Assembly: GCF_000355905.1 (NCBI RefSeq) | Contig: NZ_APLF01000003.1 | Span: 62,001 to 126,000 of the forward strand | Length of the DNA stretch: 64,000 nucleotides | Direction of reading: 5' to 3' | From: Psychroflexus gondwanensis ACAM 44 | GTDB lineage: Bacteria; Bacteroidota; Bacteroidia; Flavobacteriales; Flavobacteriaceae | In this document: in pieces, positions 44,777 through 53,470 of the stretch | Position numbering within the stretch: position 1 is the stretch's first letter | Layout of the letters: each line of letters opens with the position of its first letter | Position numbers and translations under genes: made by a program | Notes under the pieces: model-generated | What the model was told of the DNA's origin: nothing | Seen by the model: the letters and a program-made list of their open reading frames with translations, nothing else | Databases searched by the model: none

Positions 44777-45412
44777 TTAATCTAAGGCCTTAATATCTTG
44801 ACCTGGTCTTGCGTAAGCAAAACGTTCAATAAGTTCTGTGCTTACATATCCATCCAATCCAATAATTCCCGCACTTTTTGCTTTAGATAAATTTAATAAA
44901 CCATCTTTTTCTTGGATCTCACTAGGGAAAAGGAGGTGTTGAATTTCTCCAATAATTAATCGACAGCCATTTTCTTCGATGACATATTCATTAATGAACT
45001 CGCAACCCATTTTGATGATAGATTCTTTTACAAATGGTGCTTTAAAGCCATCAATATATTCTTCGGATAAACCAACTTCCTTAAACTCGGAAACCTCCTT
45101 GTCATAATTGGCTGAAGTTTGGTGAGCTTTGTCTACAAAGCTTTCGTGAATATGGTTCACTGTAAATTGTTTGGTATCCTTGAAATTTTTGTAAGTATCT
45201 CTATCTACAGTTGTAGGACGCAGCATAAAGCTAAGCATAGGTGGGTTACTGCCAAGGTGAATAACCGAATTGAAAATAGCTAAGTTGGTAGTTCCTGTTT
45301 TGGAAATACTGCCTATAAGATTGCCAGATTTCACTCCTCCGCAGCTATTAATGAGATGCATACGTTCTAATCTCGGGAGTTCACTAATGTCTTTTTTGGT
45401 AAAATGTGCCAT
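44777..45412 (-). CDS. Flavin reductase-like (split-barrel FMN-binding) protein
   Basis: A 211-residue FMN-binding split barrel: [60 protein letters not shown], then [15 protein letters not shown]. The family reduces free flavin or acts on flavin-bound substrates with NAD(P)H. Just upstream of its ATG is a terminator hairpin whose T tract runs directly into the start codon. It is followed at once by DUF2256 and Cry-DASH, so a role in supplying reduced flavin is plausible but inferred. Confidence 0.85.
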   Translation of the reverse strand: MAHFTKKDISELPRLERMHLINSCGGVKSGNLIGSISKTGTTNLAIFNSVIHLGSNPPMLSFMLRPTTVDRDTYKNFKDTKQFTVNHIHESFVDKAHQTSANYDKEVSEFKEVGLSEEYIDGFKAPFVKESIIKMGCEFINEYVIEENGCRLIIGEIQHLLFPSEIQEKDGLLNLSKAKSAGIIGLDGYVSTELIERFAYARPGQDIKALD

Positions 45413-45438
45413 AAAAAAAGGTCGATGTTTAATCGACC
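45413..45438 (-). terminator. Terminator of the old yellow enzyme gene, touching the next start codon
   Basis: GGTCGAT / ATCGACC (45420-45426, 45432-45438), then seven Ts on the minus strand that run straight into the ATG at 45412. If transcription reads through, the hairpin would lie 7 nt before the flavin reductase start, so it may attenuate the downstream genes. Confidence 0.7.
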
Positions 45439-45485
45439 CTAATTTAAATATTGTTAAACCTTTTAGTGTTAAAAATTAAACAAAA

Positions 45486-46592
45486 TTAAGATGCTTTTTC
45501 TTCCTCTAATTTTGGATAATCGGTGTACCCTTTTTCACCAGGCACATAGAAGGTATCTTTATCCCAATCTTGAAGTTCTGCATTTTTTTCAAAACGAATA
45601 GGTAAGTCTGGGTTAGAGATAAATAATTTAGCATAGGCTACCATATCGGCTTTGCCATCTTCAATTACTTTATTGCCGCTTTCTTGATCAAATCCTGCAT
45701 TAATCATCAGGTTTCCTTTATAAAGAGGTCTAAAGTGTTCTGCAATATTGGTCACTAGAAAATCCTTGTCACTTACATCGTTGAAGGGTTCAGATAAATG
45801 CAAATAAGCTAGATCGTAGTCATTGAGTTTTTCGACAATATATTCAAAAGTTGGAATAGTTTCTTCGTCTGCTTCGGTACCAAAAACACCGTGCAAGGAA
45901 GGATTTAATCTCACTCCAATTCTATTTTCTGGAAAGAATACTTTTATAGCTTCAATGATTTCAAATAAGATACGGGCTTTATTTTCTTTAGAACCTCCAT
46001 ATTCGTCTGTTCTGTGGTTAGATGAATTATTGAAGAACTGATGGATTAAGTAACCATTTGAGGAGTGAATTTCAACACCATCAAAACCAGCGTCCACCGC
46101 ATTTTTTGCAGCTCTTTTAAAATCTTGTACAGTTTCTTTCACTTCTTCAGTGGTTAATGCTCTTGGCTCTACAGTGTCCTTAAAACCTTCGTAAGTATAA
46201 GATTTATCGTTTGGATTCACTGCACTTGGCGCTACAGGTTTATCTCCATTATGGAAATCTGGATGGGACATACGTCCCACGTGCCAAAGCTGCATAAATA
46301 TTTTGCCATCTTCTTTATGGACAGCATCGGTCACTTTTTTCCAACCTTCTATTTGTTCAGGCGTATAGATTCCAGCTGTATTAACATACCCAACTGCTTC
46401 AGGAGATACTTGTGATCCTTCACTTATAATAAGACCTGCGCTTGCCCTCTGTGAATAATATTTGACGTGCATGTCGGTTGGAGCATTGTATTTATTGTCG
46501 GCACGACTACGTGTCATAGGTGCCATGATAACTCTATTTTTTAATTCCAAATCACCCATTTTGATGGGTTTTAATAAGGCTTGTTGACTCAT
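45486..46592 (-). CDS. Alkene reductase, old yellow enzyme family
   Basis: An FMN-dependent NAD(P)H oxidoreductase that reduces activated C=C bonds, quinones or nitro-esters. The family signatures are KNRVIMAPMTRSRADNKYNA, IFMQLWHVGRMSHP, the substrate-binding His and Asn in VEIHSSNGYLIHQFFNN, NHRTDEYGGS and NRIGVRLNPS. It has 368 residues, the length of NemA-type enzymes. Divergent from the tRNA-binding protein gene with a 121-bp gap. Confidence 0.9.
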   Translation of the reverse strand: MSQQALLKPIKMGDLELKNRVIMAPMTRSRADNKYNAPTDMHVKYYSQRASAGLIISEGSQVSPEAVGYVNTAGIYTPEQIEGWKKVTDAVHKEDGKIFMQLWHVGRMSHPDFHNGDKPVAPSAVNPNDKSYTYEGFKDTVEPRALTTEEVKETVQDFKRAAKNAVDAGFDGVEIHSSNGYLIHQFFNNSSNHRTDEYGGSKENKARILFEIIEAIKVFFPENRIGVRLNPSLHGVFGTEADEETIPTFEYIVEKLNDYDLAYLHLSEPFNDVSDKDFLVTNIAEHFRPLYKGNLMINAGFDQESGNKVIEDGKADMVAYAKLFISNPDLPIRFEKNAELQDWDKDTFYVPGEKGYTDYPKLEEEKAS

Positions 46593-46713
46593 AATTAAAC
46601 TATTTTTTTGTAAACTTAAGACTTAATCAAAATTTTATTAGTTAACGCCTTTATAAAAGAAGGTTACTTTTGTCTAATTCCAGTATAGATAAAATCTATA
46701 GTAAAAATATATT

Positions 46714-47064
46714 ATGATGGAGATTTCTGAACACAATTTGAGTTGGTCTGATTTTCAAAAAGTTGAAATGCGAGTAGGAACCATACTTAAGGTCGAGCAT
46801 TTTAAAGAAGCCAAAAAACCTGCTTTAAAGCTAGAAATTGACTTTGGAGAATTTGGCATTAAACGTTCCTCGGCACAAATTACAGAGCTCTATGAGTCAG
46901 AGGAACTCATAGGAAAGCAAGTGATTGCTGTCCTCAATTTTCCTCCAAAACAAATCGCTACAATGATGAGTGAGTGTTTAGTCCTTGCAGCTGTAGATTC
47001 TGAAGTAGGTACTTCACTTTTGTCCCCAGAGCATAGAATTGTAAATGGGACTCGGATTTCTTAA
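46714..47064 (+). CDS. tRNA-binding-domain protein, CsaA type
   Basis: A 116-residue OB-fold protein: WSDFQKVEMRVGTILKVEHF, KLEIDFGEFGIKRSSAQITE, GKQVIAVLNFPPKQIATMMS and LSPEHRIVNGTRIS. These are the conserved strands of the CsaA/EMAP-like tRNA-binding domain, which acts as a homodimer with tRNA-binding and chaperone-like activity. The second Met may be the real start. Its stop overlaps that of aat through a shared TTAA. TACTTTTG at 46665-46672 is a candidate -7 box. Confidence 0.88.
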   Translation: MMEISEHNLSWSDFQKVEMRVGTILKVEHFKEAKKPALKLEIDFGEFGIKRSSAQITELYESEELIGKQVIAVLNFPPKQIATMMSECLVLAAVDSEVGTSLLSPEHRIVNGTRIS

Positions 47065-47714
47065 TTTTCAACTTCAGCGTGTAAGAGGGTTAAGAAGTTG
47101 TGTCTGCTTACTTCCTCTGCTCCAAGACTTTCGAGATGTTTGGTATACACCTGACAATCGATAAGTCGAATACCATTTTTTTCCATGTTTTTTACCAAAG
47201 TAATAAAGCCGTATTTGGAAGCATTATCCACCTCTGTAAACATACTTTCCCCGCAGAATACGTTCTTGTCTTTCAGTAAGAGGCCATAAAGACCGCCCAC
47301 AATCTTATCATCCTGCCAGACTTCTATAGATTTTGCTATACCAGCCTCATGGAGTCCAATATAGCTGGTAATCATGGCGTCGGTGATCCAAGTTCCATCT
47401 TGTTCTTCCCTATTGATGTTTGCACATTTATTAATAATATATTCAAAATTCTCATTGTAAGTAACCCTAAAGGCTTTTTCTTTAAAAAGCTTTTTCATCG
47501 ATTTAGAAACATTTAATTTTCCGGGGAAGAGAATCATTCTTGGGTCTGGACTCCACCATAAAATAGGTTGACCTTCTTCATACCAAGGGAAAATACCATT
47601 TTCGTAAGCAACTTTTATCCGCTCTAAGCTAAGATCTCCACCAAAGGCCAATAGGCCCTTTTCATCGGCGAATTTTGGATGTGGAAAAATGATATCTGAC
47701 GTGAGTTTATACAT
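47061..47714 (-). CDS. aat: Leucyl/phenylalanyl-tRNA-protein transferase
   Basis: Adds Leu or Phe from tRNA to N-terminal Arg or Lys of proteins, marking them for ClpS/ClpAP (N-end rule). Signatures: ENGIFPWYEEGQPILWWSPD, PRMILFPGKLNVSKSMKK, GTWITDAMITSYIGLHEAGI, GLYGLLLKDKNVFCGESMFT and LIDCQVYTKHLESLGAEEVS. It has 217 residues. Confidence 0.93.
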   Translation of the reverse strand: MYKLTSDIIFPHPKFADEKGLLAFGGDLSLERIKVAYENGIFPWYEEGQPILWWSPDPRMILFPGKLNVSKSMKKLFKEKAFRVTYNENFEYIINKCANINREEQDGTWITDAMITSYIGLHEAGIAKSIEVWQDDKIVGGLYGLLLKDKNVFCGESMFTEVDNASKYGFITLVKNMEKNGIRLIDCQVYTKHLESLGAEEVSRHNFLTLLHAEVEN

Positions 47715-47792
47715 GATTTAAAAATAAAGTATTAAAACTACTGCTAAAATTAGAAATACAAACGTGCTTTGCTTTGTATATTTCAAAAGTAA

Positions 47793-47819
47793 AAAGCTTC
47801 AGAATTTCTCTGAAGCTTT
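47793..47819 (-). terminator. Terminator of the DUF3127 gene
   Basis: An 11-bp stem AAAGCTTCAGA / TCTGAAGCTTT with a 5-nt loop, then TTTTTAC on the minus strand, 23 nt after the stop codon. Confidence 0.78.
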
Positions 47820-47841
47820 ATGATTTTAAATTGAATTGGAC

Positions 47842-48216
47842 TTAGAATGGTAAATCGTCCTCATCATCATCATTCAAATCCTGAACCGGTTCAAACTGAT
47901 CTGAAGGTGGAACAGGAGGAGCTCCTGCTGCATTATTCTGCTCTGCATTTTCAATTCTCCAACCGTTCAAAGAATTGAAGTATTTGGTTTCTCCTTGTGG
48001 GCTTACCCATTCTCTTCCTCTTAGGTTGATTCCCACTTTTACATTTTGACCAACACTATAGCTGTCTAATAGGTTGGTTTTATCTTGAACAAATTCAATT
48101 AAGATGTGCTGTGGATACTGCTCTTCGGTAGTGACCACCATCTCTCTTTTTCTGAACCCGTTACTTCCAAATTCTTTTGTTTCTCCTAAGACTTTAATTT
48201 TTCCTTGTACTTCCAT
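47842..48216 (-). CDS. DUF3127 OB-fold-like protein with SSB-type tail
   Basis: A 124-residue protein beginning MEVQGKIKVLGETKEFGSNG and continuing FRKREMVVTTEEQYPQHILI, GQNVKVGINLRGREWV and KYFNSLNGWRIENAE. This is the DUF3127 domain, a single OB-fold. The tail after about residue 95 is Pro/Ala-rich and ends DLNDDDEDDLPF. That closely resembles the acidic tip of single-strand DNA-binding protein (DDDIPF), which recruits repair proteins. A nucleic-acid role is therefore likely, but unproven. It lies 2 nt after a flavin reductase gene. Confidence 0.82.
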   Translation of the reverse strand: MEVQGKIKVLGETKEFGSNGFRKREMVVTTEEQYPQHILIEFVQDKTNLLDSYSVGQNVKVGINLRGREWVSPQGETKYFNSLNGWRIENAEQNNAAGAPPVPPSDQFEPVQDLNDDDEDDLPF

Positions 48217-48218
48217 AA

Positions 48219-49091
48219 TTATTGTTTTGCGAGTAATATATGTAAAGCTTTTTCAAGCTCATTTTTTTCTATATAGTCTTGAGCAGTGGCATGAAGCTGT
48301 TCTTTCGAGTTGCCTTTAACCAAATGCTCTAATTCATTTTCGTTGATGTAAGATTTATTCTCCCGTTCTGTAGGTAAGTATTCCAAATTCCCTAATTGAC
48401 CTAAATTATTCCCGGTTAAAACAGAGCTTAATCGGACAGATTCTGGGAGTTGATCTACTCCAATACCCGTTTTGGAAACAGGTTTTTCAACTTCAAACAT
48501 CCCTTGATTAGCACGAGAATACCAGTTGCCACCCATCCTTGAGACTAAATCTATTTTATGTTGATCGATATGTAAGCCTTCATCTAATAGATCCTCTCGA
48601 ATATGGATTTTGATCACTTCTGCAATGATCAAGTTTCCTGCTCCTCCTTCTTTACCCAATGCAATAGTCTCGTTTACCTTGCATTCAAATTGGACAGGAG
48701 ATTCTTTCACTCTTGGGGGAGTAACAAGATCGGACTTCAACATAGTTAGGCCGGATTTTGTAAACTCATTAATCCCTTGATCATATTCTGTACTCGATAA
48801 GGACATCTGCTGAACCATATCCCAGTTCACGACATTTATCACGACTTCTTTGGTTTGTATTGCATTTTCCAAGGTATGTTTTATGGAATTATCTCTCACT
48901 CTTCTCACTGGAGAAAAAATCAAAATAGGGGGATTTGCACTAAAGACATTAAAAAAACTGTAAGGTGATAAATTGGGAACTCCATTTTCATCTACTGTAC
49001 TAGCAAAAGCGATGGGACGAGGACCTATAGATCCTGACAGCATACCATACACGTTTTTGGTTTCTAATTCAGAAGGTAGAAAACTTTTCAT
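48219..49091 (-). CDS. Flavin reductase family protein (long form)
   Basis: A 290-residue FMN-binding split-barrel protein. The core reads NVYGMLSGSIGPRPIAFAST, NLSPYSFFNVFSANPPILIF, RDNSIKHTLENAIQTKEVVI, SPVQFECKVNETIALGKEGG and LHIDQHKIDLVSRMGGNWYS. A charged C-terminal helical extension (HLVKGNSKEQLHATAQDYIE) distinguishes it from the shorter form at 44777. The substrate is unknown. It is the first gene of a two-gene unit with the DUF3127 protein. Confidence 0.87.
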   Translation of the reverse strand: MKSFLPSELETKNVYGMLSGSIGPRPIAFASTVDENGVPNLSPYSFFNVFSANPPILIFSPVRRVRDNSIKHTLENAIQTKEVVINVVNWDMVQQMSLSSTEYDQGINEFTKSGLTMLKSDLVTPPRVKESPVQFECKVNETIALGKEGGAGNLIIAEVIKIHIREDLLDEGLHIDQHKIDLVSRMGGNWYSRANQGMFEVEKPVSKTGIGVDQLPESVRLSSVLTGNNLGQLGNLEYLPTERENKSYINENELEHLVKGNSKEQLHATAQDYIEKNELEKALHILLAKQ

Positions 49092-49170
49092 ATTTCAATT
49101 TTTACAAAGGTAATTAATCTCTGTTGAAATTCTCTAAAGAAGCACCAGGTTAGACCGTATTTCTAATATT

Positions 49171-49713
49171 TTATTTTTCCATTTCGAAGAAGCTAAAAAC
49201 AGAATTGCCATAGCGGCGTTGTTCTTGAAAACTCTTTATGTGGTCAAGTTTGGAATGTTTGGAGTGCTCTATAATAAGGATTCCATCTTCATTCAAGAGT
49301 TTTCTTTCTCTCACTGTCGTTTCTATAGTCTCAAAATTTTCTAGAGATAAATCGTAAGGAGGGTCAGCAAAAATAAGATCTGCTTTAAGTGGTGTTTTTA
49401 ACAAATAGTCAAAAACATCACTTTTAATAACGTCTAGGGGCACTTCAAGTTCGTCAGCGGTTTTGCTTAAAAACTTAATACAGTCGTAGTTTTTATCAAT
49501 AGCAGTAATCCGTTGAGTTCCTCTCGAAGCAAATTCAAAGGAAATACTTCCAATTCCTGCAAATAAATCTATGACTTCTATATCTTGAAAGTGAATTCTA
49601 TTATTCAATATATTGAAAAGCCCCTCTTTAGCCATATCTGTTGTAGGTCTTACGGGAAGTTTTTTGGGAGCAATAATACGTCTACCCTTTAGATGTCCGG
49701 ATACTATGCGCAT
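49171..49713 (-). CDS. rsmD: 16S rRNA (guanine(966)-N2)-methyltransferase
   Basis: Methylates G966 of 16S rRNA with S-adenosylmethionine. MRIVSGHLKGRRIIAPKKLP is the family N-terminus, DLFAGIGSISFEFASRG the SAM-binding motif, and LIFADPPYDL the catalytic DPPY motif. It has 180 residues. It follows the DUF3822 gene by 3 nt and lies in the same operon. Confidence 0.93.
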   Translation of the reverse strand: MRIVSGHLKGRRIIAPKKLPVRPTTDMAKEGLFNILNNRIHFQDIEVIDLFAGIGSISFEFASRGTQRITAIDKNYDCIKFLSKTADELEVPLDVIKSDVFDYLLKTPLKADLIFADPPYDLSLENFETIETTVRERKLLNEDGILIIEHSKHSKLDHIKSFQEQRRYGNSVFSFFEMEK

Positions 49714-49716
49714 AAG

Positions 49717-50514
49717 TTAGATCAAATTATAATGTTCGTTAAACCCTATTTGATTCTCAAAATGATACGGAGTTTTTTTATTTGAAAACGCCATGGTTTT
49801 AATGTAATTCGATAAAATTTGATAAGCTTTATTATCTTCAGACTTATCGAAATTACCGGTGAAATCGAGAATGAGTTCTAGTCGGTTCAAGTTTAATTCT
49901 TCAATAGTGAATAAAACATAATAGGCGAAATCTTCAGCAGTTTCAAAAGTAAAAGCGTTGGAAAGTAAAAGCTGTTCATTTCTAAAAGCAGCAAGATAAA
50001 ACATATGTTTTGTTGAATGAAGGAGAAGATACTCATTGCTGGCTTTACTATTTACAAATCCTTTTTCTATAAGACCTGTAAACAGATGAGTAAACGTAAA
50101 GGTTCCGAAAATATCGAAAAGATAATTGTTGATATTGATATAGGGAATATATACTGTATTGGCTTTAGCTAGAGGAATCTCATCGAACGCAAAATCATCT
50201 CCCTCTATCAATTGACTGCTGTATTTCAGGTAATGCGGAAGGTGATCTTGATCGAAAAGATCCTGAGGTACTATAGTAAATTGAGGATTTCCATAGATCA
50301 CATCTACAGATTGGATGTGTTCTCTCTCTATAAAAGCGGTATTGATGTATGGTTTAATAAGATTAAGTAGTTCTGATGTTGAAGACATACTAGGAAGCTG
50401 AAATGACTTATACTCCAATGGGGTTTGGTATTCATCTAGAATTAAAAAAGAAAATCCATCTTGTAAAATGAAGATGGATAAACTTTTATAGATATGATTT
50501 GAGTGATCACTCAT
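49717..50514 (-). CDS. DUF3822 protein
   Basis: A 265-residue soluble protein found throughout Bacteroidota beside rsmD. It starts SLSIFILQDGFSFLILDEYQ and has YGNPQFTIVPQDLFDQDHLP and EYLLLHSTKHMFYLAAFRNE; the C-terminal half is rich in Phe and Asn. The overall pattern suggests an actin-like ATPase fold of the PilM kind, but the motifs are weak, so that is speculation. It starts 1 nt before the preceding gene ends and is co-transcribed with it. Confidence 0.75.
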   Translation of the reverse strand: MSDHSNHIYKSLSIFILQDGFSFLILDEYQTPLEYKSFQLPSMSSTSELLNLIKPYINTAFIEREHIQSVDVIYGNPQFTIVPQDLFDQDHLPHYLKYSSQLIEGDDFAFDEIPLAKANTVYIPYININNYLFDIFGTFTFTHLFTGLIEKGFVNSKASNEYLLLHSTKHMFYLAAFRNEQLLLSNAFTFETAEDFAYYVLFTIEELNLNRLELILDFTGNFDKSEDNKAYQILSNYIKTMAFSNKKTPYHFENQIGFNEHYNLI

Positions 50515-51159
50515 TTAATTGTCACCAAAGTTTTTTGGCCAGTTACCATTTGTATTTACTTGTTTCATAGAACCTACTTGTATGTAAGCACCGTCCACAC
50601 CATCTACAGATTTTATTTGTTTTTCTTGAACAAGCAAATCTTTATCTTGGTCTGCAAGAATAACATCCTTAGGAGCTTTCACCTCAAAAACTGGGATTTT
50701 ATTTCCATTTTCTTCAATATAACCAGCGTCCATTTCAAACTTTTTCTTATCGGTATGTGGGATATACATGATATCTTTATATCTGTCTGAACTTCCAAAA
50801 ATAGAATCTTTTACGGAAGCAAAGCTAAGGGTGTCTATCACCACATCTTCTTTATATTTATCTACTCCGTATATTTTTCTGTATTCTTCATCTAGGAAGG
50901 TAGTATCTCTTCTTTGTGTAATCACAAATTGTGCTGTATCAACAAATTTCAATAGATCATCGAAACTATCCTCGTAGTTTCCTTCGATATTTCTGTGGGC
51001 TAGTTGGAGATCACGAATGTCCTTCATTTTTTCTACAACATCTATGTAGCGTTTATCGCGAATTTTGTTGAATTCAACTGGACCATAAACAGATTGGTAA
51101 ACGAAATAACCTAATACTCCAATAACAACCCATAAAACAATTTGTATTACAATCTTCAT
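50515..51159 (-). CDS. Single-pass membrane protein of unknown function
   Basis: A 214-residue protein with an N-terminal transmembrane anchor (VIQIVLWVVIGVLGYFVYQS), a charged helical region (RYIDVVEKMKDIRDLQLAHR) and a beta-rich tail (GYIEENGNKIPVFEVKAPKD). I do not recognise a characterised family. The pattern of an anchor followed by a short repeat-free domain resembles pseudopilin-like proteins. It is the first gene of a three-gene unit with DUF3822 and rsmD. Confidence 0.7.
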   Translation of the reverse strand: MKIVIQIVLWVVIGVLGYFVYQSVYGPVEFNKIRDKRYIDVVEKMKDIRDLQLAHRNIEGNYEDSFDDLLKFVDTAQFVITQRRDTTFLDEEYRKIYGVDKYKEDVVIDTLSFASVKDSIFGSSDRYKDIMYIPHTDKKKFEMDAGYIEENGNKIPVFEVKAPKDVILADQDKDLLVQEKQIKSVDGVDGAYIQVGSMKQVNTNGNWPKNFGDN

Positions 51160-51188
51160 AACTTAAAATTAAGAATTTTTGACATTAG

Positions 51189-51217
51189 CAAAACTACAAC
51201 TTTTTTTCAATCACAAA
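51189..51217 (-). promoter_or_regulatory. Promoter of the 51159-49171 operon
   Basis: On the minus strand TTTG (51217-51214), 17 nt, TAGTTTTG (51196-51189). The opposite strand has TATATTTG (51242-51249), a -7 box for the RecD-like gene, so the two transcripts diverge here. Confidence 0.5.
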
Positions 51218-51274
51218 AGTATAGCACAAAAAAATCGTCCTTATATTTGAAATTTAAGATTTACTTCAATTTTT

Positions 51275-52708
51275 ATGGATAATCAAGAGTTTTATAAAGC
51301 ACTACGAACCGATTTCGGGCATACCCCCACGCCAAAGCAAGATCTCACGCTCCAACTTTTATCAAAATTTGTCCTGGAAACCTCTGTAGATCGTATTTTT
51401 TTATTGAAAGGTTACGCCGGGACCGGTAAAACAACTATTATTGGAACTCTTGTAAAAAATATCTGGAAAGTCAAAAAGAAAGTGATACTTGCAGCACCTA
51501 CGGGACGTGCTGCCAAAGTGATAACAAATTACAGCAACCAATACGCACAAACCATTCATCGTAAAATTTATCAGCCTAAAAGCACTTCTGGTGGAGGTGT
51601 CGAATTTGTTCCTCAGGTAAATAAACATAAAAACACCATTTTTATAGTCGATGAAGCCTCCATGATTCCAGATTTTCCAAGTGGAGATCAACTCTTTAAC
51701 AGGGGTTCTGTTTTGGATGATCTTATGGAGTACGTTTACTCAGGCGATAATTGTAAATTGATTTTTATAGGGGATACAGCCCAGTTACCACCCGTGAAAT
51801 CTAATCTGAGTCCGGCTCTGGACGAAAAGACATTGTCTACGCATTACCAGATGGACGTGATTCCCGTTGAACTCGATGAAGTTGTCCGCCAGCGTTTTGA
51901 AAGTGATATTCTTTTAAATGCGACTCGGATTCGAGAAACGATTGAAACAGAAGACTTTGAGAATTTCAAATTTCTATTGACCAACAATACAGATATGGTA
52001 AGGCTTGTAGACGGTTATGAAATTCTTGATGCCATCAACGATGCCTACGATAATCTTGGTCACGAAGAGACGGCGATTATTGTGAGGTCCAATAAACGAG
52101 CAAACCTTTATAATCAACAAATACGGAGTCGAATTTTATTGAGAGAGGATGAAATTGCTCCTGGTGATTTTTTAATGGTGGTCAAAAATAACTACTTCTG
52201 GGTCAAGCCCAAAAGTGATGCGGGTTTTATAGCCAACGGAGATATCGTAGAAATTCTAGAAATTTTCGGGTTAAAGGAATTATACGGTTTTAGATTCGCC
52301 GAAGTGAAAGTTCAAATGGTAGATTATCCCAAAATGAAACCTTTTGAGACGGTGATTATGTTAGATACCTTAAGTATGAATTCTCCATCTTTACCTTACG
52401 AAGAGTCCAATAAACTCTACCAAGAAGTTCTTAAAGATTACGAGGACATCACTTCAAAATATAAAAAATTCATGAAAGTGAAACAGAATACCTTTTTTAA
52501 TGCTTTACAAGTTAAGTTTAGTTATGCCATTACCTGTCATAAGTCACAAGGGGGGCAATGGGATACGGTATTTGTTGAACAGCCTTACTTGCCTGATGGA
52601 GTTGGAAAAGATTACTTAAGATGGCTCTACACAGCCTGTACTAGAGCAAAGGAAAAACTTTACTTAATAGGATTTAAAGATGATTTTTTTGAAGACAACC
52701 AATTATAA
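51275..52708 (+). CDS. RecD-like ATP-dependent DNA helicase
   Basis: A 477-residue SF1B helicase, 5'-3'. Walker A is in FLLKGYAGTGKTTIIGTLVK, followed by AAPTGRAAKVITNY, Walker B IFIVDEASMIPDF, the GDTAQLPPV motif, and the C-terminal motifs V/VI AITCHKSQGGQWDTVFVEQ and LYTACTRAKEKLYLIG. It lacks the long N-terminal region of RecD2 and does not sit with recBC. It resembles the short AAA helicases found in Bacteroidota next to kdsB. Confidence 0.88.
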   Translation: MDNQEFYKALRTDFGHTPTPKQDLTLQLLSKFVLETSVDRIFLLKGYAGTGKTTIIGTLVKNIWKVKKKVILAAPTGRAAKVITNYSNQYAQTIHRKIYQPKSTSGGGVEFVPQVNKHKNTIFIVDEASMIPDFPSGDQLFNRGSVLDDLMEYVYSGDNCKLIFIGDTAQLPPVKSNLSPALDEKTLSTHYQMDVIPVELDEVVRQRFESDILLNATRIRETIETEDFENFKFLLTNNTDMVRLVDGYEILDAINDAYDNLGHEETAIIVRSNKRANLYNQQIRSRILLREDEIAPGDFLMVVKNNYFWVKPKSDAGFIANGDIVEILEIFGLKELYGFRFAEVKVQMVDYPKMKPFETVIMLDTLSMNSPSLPYEESNKLYQEVLKDYEDITSKYKKFMKVKQNTFFNALQVKFSYAITCHKSQGGQWDTVFVEQPYLPDGVGKDYLRWLYTACTRAKEKLYLIGFKDDFFEDNQL

Positions 52709-52729
52709 GCTCCTATAAAACCATAAACT

Positions 52730-53470
52730 ATGCACAAGAACTTTAAAGCTATTGCTATGATTCCAGCCCGTTACCAGGCGTCACGATTTCCTGGTAAACT
52801 CATGCAAGATTTAGCGGGAAAAACGGTGATAGTTAGAACATACGAAGCTGCCAAATCCACTCAACTCTTCGATGAGGTCTATGTAGTGACCGATTCTGAA
52901 ATTATTTTCTCCGAAATTGAAAAAGAAGGTGGCAAAGCGATTATGAGTCAAAAAGAACACGATTGTGGGAGTGATCGCATTGCTGAAGCTGTGCAAGACA
53001 TGGAGGTTGACATTGTGGTGAATGTTCAGGGGGATGAGCCTTTTATCAATGAAAAAGCTTTGAGCTTACTTTTGAAAGAATTTGAAAATGATACAGAGGG
53101 ACTTATTGATTTAGCCTCTTTAAAAGTTAAATTAACGGGGGAAGAGGATATCCAAAATCCTAACCACGTCAAGGTGATTACTGACTTAAGGAATTTTGCA
53201 CTTTACTTTTCTAGATCGCCAATTCCCTTTCATAGAGCCAAAGATATCACTGTAGATTACTTTAAGCATGTCGGTATTTATGCCTTTAGAAAAAAAGCGC
53301 TGATGGACTTTTATAAATTACCGATGAGTCCGCTAGAGGCTGCAGAGAAAATTGAATGCATCCGTTACCTAGAAAATGGAAAAACCATAAAAATGGTAGA
53401 GACCTCTGAAGTAAGTATTGGTATCGATACCCCTGAAGATTTGGAAAAAGCCAGGCAAAAATTTAGTTAA
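52730..53470 (+). CDS. kdsB: 3-deoxy-manno-octulosonate cytidylyltransferase
   Basis: Activates Kdo as CMP-Kdo for lipopolysaccharide core synthesis. The signature [20 protein letters not shown] leads, then [64 protein letters not shown] and [19 protein letters not shown]. It has 246 residues. It follows the helicase by 21 nt and converges on the cryptochrome gene with a shared TTAA. Confidence 0.95.
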   Translation: MHKNFKAIAMIPARYQASRFPGKLMQDLAGKTVIVRTYEAAKSTQLFDEVYVVTDSEIIFSEIEKEGGKAIMSQKEHDCGSDRIAEAVQDMEVDIVVNVQGDEPFINEKALSLLLKEFENDTEGLIDLASLKVKLTGEEDIQNPNHVKVITDLRNFALYFSRSPIPFHRAKDITVDYFKHVGIYAFRKKALMDFYKLPMSPLEAAEKIECIRYLENGKTIKMVETSEVSIGIDTPEDLEKARQKFS

